DNA from: Patellaria atrata CBS 101060
Lineage: Eukaryota > Ascomycota > Dothideomycetes > Patellariales > Patellariaceae
DNA length: 64,000 nt
Direction: 5' to 3'
NCBI GenBank assembly: GCA_010093705.1
Contig: MU006115.1
Location: 62,001-126,000, forward strand
The translations under genes and the position numbers were made by a program. Below, piece by piece: positions 34,370 through 44,201 of this stretch; position 1 is the first letter of the stretch; each line of letters begins with the position of its first letter. Under the pieces are notes generated by a model. It had not been told where the DNA came from. It saw nothing but the letters and a program-made list of their open reading frames with translations, and ran no database searches.

Positions 34370-34981
34370 GGCATTACGCACGTTGTTCCTCCAGTCTCCC
34401 AAACCGAAAAAAAACAGAAAGCAGAAGGTTCGAGTCGGGTTTGGTGCCTGATCTCCCCGCTCTTTTTTTTTTCTTCAGGGAAAGTTGGGAAAGGGGGAAT
34501 ATGGATCTAATCACTTCTATCCTCTATCTTCCATCGTTTCCCCTCGGCCGCCGTCGTTCGCTTATCCTATCCTATAAAACTTTCTAATTTTTTAATTTTT
34601 TTTTTAAGGGGCGAGGGGGAGGGGGAGGGGGTTTTCCAGGACCGATGGATGGGTATCAAGGCGATGGGAGATGGGAGATGGGGATATGGGGATATGGGAG
34701 ATCGTGGATCGTGGCGCTTATACATGTATCTTTTCGTTCCGAGCCTCGCTGTCGCGTACGGGTACTGGTACTCACAACTACTTCCATCGTGCGCGCTGGT
34801 TTCCTGCGCTCTACTTGTGGGATCTGGTGGGTCTGGTAGATTCGTTTGGTTCGATGAAGAGAACCCATACTGAGGAAAAGTGGGTTTAGGGAGGACGGGG
34901 GAGGGAAGGGTCTGGGAGGGTGCACGATGGATTTATGTGGGTTGGGAGAGAGGTATGCTTATGCGGCTCGTGGAGGTTGTT

Positions 34982-35013
34982 GGGGTTTGGGTTTGGGTTT
35001 GGGTTTGGGTTTG
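34982..35013 (+). repeat. (GGGTTT)5 repeat
   Basis: Five near-perfect GGGTTT units. It resembles a telomere-type repeat in composition but is not TTAGGG, the usual Pezizomycotina telomere repeat. One frame reads as alternating Gly-Leu. Confidence 0.92.
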
Positions 35014-36998
35014 GTTTATGCGTTAGGCTGTGTATTTCGTCCTCTGCCCGCTCCGCTCAATCCGGCTCCTAACACCCCCCCAACCTCACAAAATTATACC
35101 ACAACAGCGCGCGGGATACCACCCCCGTCGATGGTGGCGATGGTGATGGTGAGGCAAGTGCGCTGGTTATGTTGCGGGAGCATCGTTGTGATGACATATC
35201 GTCGTCTTGGGTCTGACTTCGTTAGACTATGGTTCATTCCTCTCTAGATAGCGAGAGGGGGAGAAGGTCTTTTATGGAGATCTCGCCGGGTGAGATGTTC
35301 GTGCGGGGTTTTGGAGCGAGGTTTGATGGAAGGTTTGTTTCGTAGGTTGGGTGTATTATTTGATGTTTAGAGGGGTGAGGTTTGTGTGAAGGGGTTGATA
35401 TGCACGGATTGGAAAAGGAGGAGCTGGAGATTTGGGTTTTCTTTGCGGAAGGTTCTTTCTTGTGGTTTTTGGGATGTAACCTTTGGGTGATGTGTATGAT
35501 ATCGATACCCTTAATTACACGAGAAGTAAAATAATTAATATGAAAAGTTCTCGTTCCGAAAATGAAGCTAAACGATTATTTGCAATTTTTATAGATATAT
35601 AAAAGAACCAACAATAGTATTACCCAAGAAAGAGAATAGAATAATTAAGACAGTTCAATACCAGATTAGACTTACGTACCATTATCTGGCTGAAGATTAT
35701 ATTGGACAGTACGTATTGAGATGGAGGTCACCCTGAAGATGTTGGCTATTTGCGCTGTGCACCAAGAAAAGATATCGTAGCCTCGACATGGGCAACAATA
35801 GCCAGCCTCATAAGACATTATCTTGCTCTATCGGGGCGTCGAGTTTTGCATACGAGGAGTAGTCTGAACTGGTCAATTGCGGAGTATGGAGTGTGATCGA
35901 GTGTCCACAATAAGAAAAAGACTATACGTACAGAGCAGTAAAAACATATCATCACCAAACAATAGAGAAATACGCAAATCGATCGTTAAGTAATAGAAAA
36001 AATGCTGGAAAGTTATACATCCATTACAGCATCTGGGACTCGATGCTCGGGTAGGTTTGGAATGGGACTGCAGAATACATCCACCAAACATATACTCAAC
36101 CCAGTATGGAATATTCTTACTGCACAATTCATTTGAAGTCTTCAATGTAACCGTAAGGAAATAGATATGAAAGAAACAGTTATCAACAACAGACTCATAC
36201 ATGCAACCCCACTCAGATATTATCGATCCGTATCAGAGCTTCCCTTGCACAACTCACCCCAAGCACAAATCCCCCCCCTCTTTGCCCTTCCATTGCACAG
36301 AACAGCACATCTCTTACACAACCTACACAACGCACACAAAGCGCACAAAAACAGCCCTGGCACAAAACAAAACCATAAGAAACAAGAATAACGTAACAGG
36401 AAAACCTCATAAGCACGGGATGCAAAAGCGCAGGAATATTGATAAGACGCAGGTTTATTCACTTTATTGTTTGTGGCTGGCCAAAGCGTAAGGCGGAAAT
36501 TATAGCGGTAAAAGGGGGGAAGGATGCAGGGGAAGTTGCTACAGATACAACTGAATGTGAGATTGGAGGATTGGGCCGGGGGGAAGAGTTTGCGCGGTTT
36601 CGTTTTGATTTCGAAGGTGAGAAAAAAGTCGTCAATTCAAAACGTTCGTCTCGGTCGATCGAAAACGTAAGAACTCGGCATTGGGATTGCAGGAGGAAGA
36701 AAAAGTGTTTTGGAAGATAGGCAAATGTCACAAGCTCAAGTCACAAATCAATAGAGCACAAAAAGTTCCAATCAAACCATACATTTCTACCCAACAACCA
36801 CCTAAGGCACCCCCAGGTGGAAGTCGCACACCAACACCAATTAAGAATTACAGAATCTTTCCAAAATCGCAAAGAATGTACATGAGACCCGTTAAAATCC
36901 CGAGCTCTAAACGAACCGCTCATATCATGCAAGCCATAGCCTTCCTCTCGACGCTCAGAATCCAAGCGAAGAGAAAGGCGTCAGATTGAGAAGATGAT

Positions 36999-37950
36999 TT
37001 ACAAGAAAAGAGCAGCGATGGCACCGAAACCGGCAACGGCGGCACCGGCGTTGAGATGGCTGGCGGCACCAGTGTACTCCGGAGGAGCATAGCTGGAAGG
37101 CGCAACTGGGGCACTAATGAAATTGTCAGATGATTGGATCAAGCACAGATTCAGATGACGGGTAAACTTACACTGAGCTGTAGCTCGGGTAGTAGCCAGT
37201 TGGGGCCGGGGCCGATGGGTAGGGAGCCGGGACGGTTGGGTAAGGAGCAGATGGGACGGGAGTCTCATGAGGATACTCAGGGACGGGGTAAGACTCTGTG
37301 GGGTACTCAGTCGGGGGCATTTCAGAGGTATAGCCGGTAGGAGCGGGACCATGCGGTTTGCCGGACGTAACGGTAAGAGTTACGGTGCACGTCGCGGTGG
37401 TGGTTGTGGAGCATGGGGAAGACTCATGGGGGTACTCACCCGATGGGGTCTCGTGGGGGTACTCAGGAACAGCATAGGTGACGGTGGTGTAGACCGGGAC
37501 CTCAGTGGTGTAGACTGGGTAGGTGGTGTAGGTGGTGTAGACGATGTCACTGGTGCTCACCTCGCAGGGGGAGGTGGTGTAGACGGTCTCAGTGGTATAG
37601 TAGATCGGGGTCGTCTCAGTGGTGTAGTAGACGGGGGTGGTCTCGTAGACAGGAGTGCTTGTCTCGTAGACGGGGGTTGTCTCGTAAACCGGGGTGGTCT
37701 CATAGACTGGGGTGGAGGTCTCGTAAACCGGTGTGGTCTCGTAGACGGGAGTGGTCTCGTAGACCGGGGTGGTTTCGTAGACCGGGGTCGTCTCGTAGAC
37801 GGGAGTCTCGGTGGTTGTTGGGTATGGCTCATACGGGACCTCGGTGGTGGTTGACTCATAGACCGGGGTCGTGGTGCTCTCCTCATAAGGGACGTAGTGA
37901 GGGGCGGCAATGGCAGCGCCGAAAAGGGCGGCAGCGACGAATGAACGCAT
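36999..37950 (-). CDS. GPI-anchored cell-wall protein with PVYETT repeats, 297 aa
   Basis: Exons 37172-37950 and 36999-37113 total 298 codons with the stop. Residues 1-16 (MRSFVAAALFGAAIAA) are a signal peptide. From residue 50 to about 122 the unit PVYETT or PVYETST occurs nine times, then drifts into PVYYTTETT and PIYYTTET. A four-cysteine middle (SPCEVST and SPCSTTTTATCTVT) is followed by proline-rich EYPHE/SAPYP sequence. The last 18 residues are hydrophobic (LNAGAAVAGFGAIAALFL) after a small-residue GAAS stretch, as expected for GPI attachment. Thr/Ser density predicts heavy O-mannosylation. I infer a covalently linked wall or plasma-membrane mannoprotein for adhesion or structure. There is no catalytic domain. 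The repeat number may differ between strains. A TATAAA lies 200 bases upstream. Confidence 0.88.
37585..37803 (-). repeat. In-gene tandem repeat of about 18-21 bp (PVYETT units)
   Basis: Eighteen-base units, with two 21-base variants coding PVYETST, are arrayed inside exon 1 of the GPI-protein gene. All units are in frame. On the other strand the array creates a long open frame that is only its shadow. Confidence 0.92.
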
Positions 37951-38148
37951 TTTGATGATTAAGTTGTATAGTTTGTTGGTGTTTTAGAGAGGTTGCGGGA
38001 AGCTGATTAGGCTTGTATTAAAGAGAGTGTAATAGTAGTTGGTTTCAACGAATGGACGACCGAAGTCAAAGTTGTGCAGAAATGCTTGAGCTTGAAGACT
38101 GGCTGGTGAGGAAAGAAGAAGAGGAACAGAGAGAGGTGAGGAAGCATG

Positions 38149-38154
38149 TTTATA
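38149..38154 (-). promoter_or_regulatory. TATA-like box of the GPI-protein gene
   Basis: TATAAA on the minus strand lies 199 bases before the ATG at 37950, followed by a CT-rich leader (CTCTCTGTTCCTCTTC). Spacing fits a fungal promoter with a leader of about 100-150 bases. Confidence 0.4.
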
Positions 38155-41100
38155 CACAGGTGGGAAATTACTTTCCATGGGGGGCCTTCTGCGGTAGTGC
38201 GGACCGGAAACAACACACAAAAGGGGAAGATGAGTTAGGCCCTTGTCTGGCGTATCCTGGCTGGACGGTTGCCAAATGCAAATTTCCTCTCAGACCGCTA
38301 ACGCAGGTACCGGCTGCACTCTAGCATTGCCTGGTGGATCACTTCACTTGTGGCCATTAATCGCGCGAGAATCATCTGGGCTAAGCTCTGCTTGGGAGGA
38401 GAGCAGACGCTGTCTCGTATCCCCTGAGTTATCGATTGGCTCGTGGCGCCCATGCTCATGCACCGTCCTTGTACTTCTGGCCACTGGGCTGAGGAGACGG
38501 AGCGCTGGTAGTTGAGGGAATCGCACAGAATCCACACATGGTCTGAGAGAGTCAGTCCGGCGCGTCCAAAGTTGTAATACTGTGACTAAAAGTAGTGGTT
38601 CTTGTTTTATTGGCTGGTATGAATCTGCGGAGGTCTTCTACCGATAGCACAAAGACGTTTTGTAGCAACAGTAATACCGTACGGATAGAGGTTCAGCATA
38701 CAAACACATAGCGTAACCGCCATGTGGACGTATGTCCTTGATGTCCCCGAGCAATCTTCTCTGTTGTGTTCCTTTTTCAAAGTTGCCACAATTCTCTCGA
38801 TAGGGACAGTTTGGGGGCTGGAAATCTTCTCATGCTTGTCGTTAAGCGTTCCCCAATCCGAGAATTAGTGGCCAGTTTCGTGACTCATGTTCAGGGGAAG
38901 CTCCAAATTCGACCAACCATACCTCCAGCAATCGGATTTTTCCAAAACGCCTCGGTTTTGATCGACAAGGAGATTGACGAGGAGAATCTCACATCTGGCC
39001 CCAGTTGTTGTCCGCCAGAACTTTGCCGCACTTTTGAAGACTGCGGGCGGTGATTCCTTTTGGTGTAGGTTTGGCTGTGAGGCGGTCGAGCGGGTTCAGC
39101 TCAAAAGTGGGTGTTACTAAATCCCTTTCTGTCATATCCCTTTCTCCCTTTTTGAGCCTCAACGTTCACGACGCATGAAACCCTCGCTCAGGCGGTCAGT
39201 AGTGGTACCCCTGTGGCTCTTTTTGTCGCTTTGAAACGGCAAAAGCCATCAATGGTTTCCAAGGTACCGTTGGGGAGCAACTTTGGCTATGCCACGGCTT
39301 TCGTCTTGAATCCGTCAGAGGCCTCGTGAACGAAGCCTTCAATTGCCATGGCGGCTTCAGCTTCAGTGTCCGCCCTTCCTCCACCCGCTGGTCTATTTTT
39401 CACGGTCAAGCTCGTGTATTTGAAACATCAAGCCAATGCTGTCATCACGGTAGGTTTTAGCTATTATTGATGCTTCTATAATCTCGTTAAGTGAAGCGCT
39501 AATCCATCTGATATCTTCGGTGGCTGGATTGAAATTACCAATCCATATCAGTAGTCTACCAACAGGATCATGCCATAGGCGGGCAATTCCCAGTGGTAAC
39601 TCTTGTCTCCTCTTTTCCTTCCTTTCCTCCTCTCGCATTCTCGCTATTTCTAAAAACGTGGACTTGGATACCGTTTTCGGTCATTGATAGCCCTACTTTA
39701 GATGTTCCACCATGCCGCGGGGAAATCCTTCAATCCAGGTCTGTCAGATGAACTTAGATCTTAGCATGAATTCAAGGAAATTGATCGAATCAAATCAGAA
39801 GAAAAGCTTCTCCTGATGTGACAATCTTTTGCCGAGCTGAAATGAACTCTTGTCGTGTCTTGATTTTAACTTTCGTCTGGGCACGCGTGTGGGCGGAATG
39901 AACTTATCAACGCGTTGACTGCCACGCGAAACGGAATTCCTGGCACGTCAACACCCTCAGGAGTTTCCCCTTCAACGTGCCATGAAAATCTTCAAAGTGC
40001 ATCATCTGGCCTCCCTGATACAATTTTTTTTTTCTTTTCCCTCTGGAACTTCCCTCACCTCTGAAGGGCTTTCAACAACCCTCACTGACAATTGATGAGA
40101 GGTTCTGTACCTGCTCTCCCATGGAATCCACGGCTCCAGATCATTCTGTAACATGCGACGTGATTAATTCGAACTTCCTCAGCAAACGATATCTGATTGA
40201 CCGTATGGAACAAAGGATGTGTGTGGACTTCATGGAATCAAACCCTAGTGATGAAGTCGAAAAAACAGTCATAGGGTGAAAACAAGTTGGATATACGGAC
40301 AACATGATAGTTAATGGTCTCTGTGATCGATCCTGACGAATATAGGATACTCCCATTTTTAAGGATTCAGTAGAGGACTCGAGTGATGTTTGGACCTAGA
40401 ATGGTCAACGTCGAAGAGAAGCGAATATGTGCAAATGGTTCTCATCGGCTGGGAATATCTTGGGTGGATGCTGTCTTGCTGCTGTTGAGGTGACGTTATG
40501 TGGTATGAGATGATGAAAACCAAGTTGCCTGTTGCCCTCCTCCTTTACTGGATATTCTCCCTACGCGACTACCCTTTGGAATGTTCCACTAGATGTCACG
40601 GGATTACCTTATATTGACCAACACTTCCTGTCGTGGATGTTAATACACGGACATGGTTCGAATACTTTGCTTGCTATTAAACGGACACGCGCTCTATCTC
40701 GTGGAAGACAGCATGGTCTGTAGGGATTTTTATACGCACAGTTTCACTCATCATGGTCAACATCGGGAGGATATTCCACGGCTCCTCGCTAACGTCCCAT
40801 TAGGGTTGTACTGGAGATCGTATCTAATAGTATGCCCAACTGAATTTCTTTGAGTGTCTACAGTTTACCTCGGAATTCCCAGGCCATTCTGAAGAGACCG
40901 ACGAATTGGTTACCCCTAAAACGTCCTGTACTTCTGTCCATTGAACTCGCCCTCTAACCATCCACTGGAGTTTCAGTGTTCTCCTGGTACCTGATTCAGC
41001 AGATTGCTCAAACGCTTCAATTCTTGCATTATCCTCTTAGTACCAATGGTTAGATTCTCCGAGTACCCGGAAGTCCACCATAATCCATCGGAAGTGCTAT

Positions 41101-41854
41101 TCTATCTAACAATTACATATGTCATTGTGACTTTAATTCAGGGGCATATGCTGACTTTCTAAGGGCTCCTTTATGTTTGAACCCTTATTGAGCTTCTGCG
41201 GGATTTCAGTACAGAAATTCTCGGTGATCAAGTATGATACTTTCATATTGCTATAGTAACAGTGAACTCATTCTGTTTGATTTCTAAGGGTGATCAATTA
41301 CTCTATTCATGTTCATATACTCAACTATCACTTTCATAGTCACCATTTTCTGCTGTGAAATGCTCTACGTCACTTGATACTAAGCAGTGGTATATCTTCC
41401 TTTCTGAAATATATCAAGTCCGGTGTACCTGTTTAACTTAGTTATCAGCGTCATACTTATGGAATCAACTGTCGTAAAGTCTAGGTAAGTGCACTTCTTC
41501 TCTACGTGAGCACTACAACTTCATTCTTGTTCTCCATGTAATTGCTACAACATGAATTTCTTCAACTGTTTGAAGATATGAGGATTGCCATCTATATCGT
41601 GACCTTGAAATACCGAATCCAGACCACTATTTTCCTTTCTTACCGATAACATGCATCTGATCGACCCCCTTTCATCCAATGAGAAGTCACCATACTCTAC
41701 TTCCACTAGTCACTCGAACGATATCAGTCCAGTTCCAGCTCAGGTAACTGACAACCTGCCTCCGTACACCAAGCGTTTGACGCAACTAGAATGCTCAAGG
41801 AATATGTCCCTTTTATCTGACATACGAGAGGCTCTCCTCTCTACCATCTCTGCG

Positions 41855-41861
41855 TATATAA
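41855..41861 (+). promoter_or_regulatory. TATA box of the secreted double-psi barrel gene
   Basis: TATATAA lies 109 bases before the ATG at 41964 and is followed by a pyrimidine-rich leader with ACCATC and CTCAACAC tracts. Short leaders with strong TATA boxes are common for induced secreted-protein genes. Confidence 0.5.
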
Positions 41862-41963
41862 GACTCCTCTCATCTCAATCCATAAATCTCTCAACTCATT
41901 CTCAACCGAACTTCTGCAACCACAATTCCTCTCTAACCACTCAACACTAATTGAACCATCACC

Positions 41964-42516
41964 ATGCGCTTCCTCTCAGCCCTCTTAACCCTTCTTTCAG
42001 CCACCACCGCCCTCGCCGCCTCCGGCACAGGCAAAGCAACCTTCTACTACCAAGGTTCGTATCCTCACTTCAATTCACACCCAATCACACAAACCCCTCT
42101 CCCCTAACCGTCCCTCATCCTTCTTTAACAACTCCCAGGTGGCGCCTTCGGCTCCTGCGGCGAACAGCACTCCGACGGCGATTACCTCGTCGCCATGTCT
42201 CACGTCTGGAACAACCAATTCTGCGGCCGCGGCATCATCATCAAGAACGTCGGTGGGGGCGGGAGCGCGAACCCGGGCGTTGGACGGCAGATCAGCGCGC
42301 GCGTCGTCGATAAGTGCATGGGGTGTGATGCTAACTATATCGGTATGTGGCCCTTCGTGAACACGTGTGAAGTTGTGTGAAGCGTGATGGTCGTTTGCGG
42401 GTTTGAGGCTAACTACTGGGGATCGTGTAGATCTGAGCGTCGGCGCCTTCAGGGCCCTTACGGGTGGTAATCTTGATCCCCCTGGTACCTTCCAGGTCGA
42501 GTGGCGCACTACCTAG
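41964..42516 (+). CDS. Secreted double-psi beta-barrel (RlpA/barwin-like) protein, 126 aa
   Basis: Three exons, 41964-42054, 42139-42342 and 42431-42516, give 127 codons with the stop. Residues 1-18 (MRFLSALLTLLSATTALA) are a signal peptide. The mature protein opens GKATFYYQGGAFGSCGEQHSD, then VAMSHVWNNQFCGRGIIIKN, RVVDKCMGCDANYIDLSVGAF and a final FQVEWRTT. That is the order of a single RlpA-like barrel, with four cysteines (SCG, FCG, KCMGC) likely forming two disulfides. Related small fungal proteins include riboflavin aldehyde-forming-enzyme-like and expansin/barwin-like proteins, and some are induced during plant contact. No cellulose-binding module is present. I infer an extracellular carbohydrate-binding or effector-like protein. 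The first donor is GTTCGT, a less common form. Confidence 0.88.
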
Positions 42517-44201
42517 GAATCTGGAATCCACTCTCATAGGATTCGGTCTCGGGGTCTTTGAGGACTGAGATCGGTACTGGTGGTCTTGGGAACGATGGTA
42601 TGATTAGGTGATCGGGTTGATGTGCCCCCAAAAGTTTCAATTGCGCCTGGCACCGTTGGGGTTTGCTGCCTAGATATTCTGCTGGGCTTTTCATTTGGTC
42701 TTGAGGTGGTTGGGAGACACATTCTAGTCTCTCATGAATTCATTGGGTTGAGGTGCATTTCTGATCCCGTGCTTGATATTGTGATATTGCAACATATTCG
42801 ATGCCCTACTTGACCTCTTGGCTTTGACCCACCTTTAAGAGATGCTGTTTTGTGTTTAGCCTATGGAGATATCATATTTGAAATTTTAATGTGTATCGTT
42901 CTTGTGCCTTGTATTGTGATACTGAGATATCTTTGATACCCTTATTTAACTTCTTGACTTTCACCACGATTAAGGGATGCCATTTTGAGTTTATCCTATT
43001 GAGACATCCTGTTCGATATTGTACTCAGTATTATTCATGAAATTTATATTTCAACTTAGGTGAAAAATCTATAAACTCTAAAACGGTGAATCTCCCTTTT
43101 CTATCTACATCATCTAAAAATTCTGACACGTACTGCATCCCCTTTAGAACTGTAAACTGATAACAATTTTGTCTACCACTTATATACTTCTTAATCGAGT
43201 ACACCGAGGAACTGTTTATCAATCGGTATGCGCTATTCTAGTAAGACGAATCTACCCCTACTATGAAACGATATCGGGACTTTTCTCTAACTTTACTGTA
43301 CTAAGTTACGAAGTGTTACAGACTGGATCCACAGAATCGGTGTGTGAGAGAAGGTAGAAAGGATAGCAAACTGTTTATGGGAGTCTGTATGTGATAATGT
43401 TATTGTTGGCTATGATGGTAAGTATAGAAAGGGGGGAGAAAAAAGTAGATCATGTTGGTGTGAAAGAATTACTTTGTTAAGTTAGTGTTTACGCCCAGGG
43501 AATGTTAAATGAATTGACGATATTGCCATTGCGCATTAGTAGGAAATGGATGAGCCCCCCAACCTTCCCTTGAAATGGATATGGTCGTCACTTGGTATTA
43601 CAGAACCCCCTCGTTGCTGGTCTACAATCCCGAATCTCAATGCAGGGTATCCAAAATGGTACAGTACAACGAGGTTTCTCATAATTGGTCTGTATGGCAT
43701 TTTGTACCGTGGTCTTATAAGGGGAACGGATGGTTGTCAGTCAGTTTGGAGCACAGGACAAGGAGAGTTATAACGTGTAGGAGGCGTACAGAGGCCACGA
43801 CGGTGAGCGGAATATCAAGATGTAAATCAGAAAGGTGACGTTGGATATACTCTTAAGAAATATTACTTTTAAAGTGAGGTATCTCCGGAGAATTAAAGTA
43901 AAGTATCCACCATTACCTGTACTATACATGAAAGAAAAGGGAGCCCAACGCCAACCACCGCCTGATACAGTACAAACTCCTGAAAATGCAAGGCTAGGAT
44001 AGATACCCAACGTCAAAGGCCGTCCCATCTTCCGAGATGAACGCCTACAGACTCATTATAACGTAGGTTTGCACCATGGGACATCTCGCTAGATTTTGAC
44101 TCAGGAAACCACCCGCGCAAGTTGTACAAAGACCTCCGGACATATAAGAAAAGCAAGGAAAATGTGTACCGTCCACTCCATCAAATTTGTCTCGCGACTA
44201 C
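42517..44201. other. AT-rich spacer with a diverged tandem duplication
   Basis: No gene is supported. Two tandem copies of a block of about 115 bp lie at 42772-43020. The rest is AT-rich and broken into short frames. The right end is the 3' flank of the GTPase gene. Confidence 0.5.
42772..43020 (+). repeat. Diverged tandem duplication, two copies of about 115 bp at 136-bp spacing
   Basis: Copy A (42772-42886) and copy B (42908-43020) align along their length. Matching landmarks include TATTGTGATA, AAG-GATGC, GTTTA-CCTAT and GATATT. Many differences are C/T or G/A transitions. A possible third start follows at 43011. Confidence 0.7.

Larger units (their letters stand above)
33881..36998. other. 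3.1-kb gene-free, repeat-rich region
   Basis: This stretch is rich in simple repeats (33897-33933, 34303-34369, 34982-35013, a G/A-rich run at about 34605-34632) and then becomes AT-rich from about 35480. Open frames through the repeats encode only periodic peptides. Its right end is the 3' flank of the GPI-protein gene. Confidence 0.5.
37951..41963. other. 4-kb gene-poor region
   Basis: No gene can be supported. The left 250 bases form the promoter of the GPI-protein gene. A 95-codon minus-strand frame ends at 39393 and contains sequence that looks protein-like (LWHDPVGRLLIWIGNFNPA) but has no recognised family, start or splice context. From about 40400 the DNA is AT-rich. The right 150 bases are the promoter of the double-psi barrel gene. 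Confidence 0.45.

Noticed and set aside
34927-35247. Open frame containing alternating Gly-Leu
   Set aside because: The periodic peptide is only the GGGTTT microsatellite read in frame.
37267-37854. Plus-strand open frame rich in Gly, Val and Asp repeats
   Set aside because: It is the antisense shadow of the PVYETT array in the GPI-protein gene and has no independent features.
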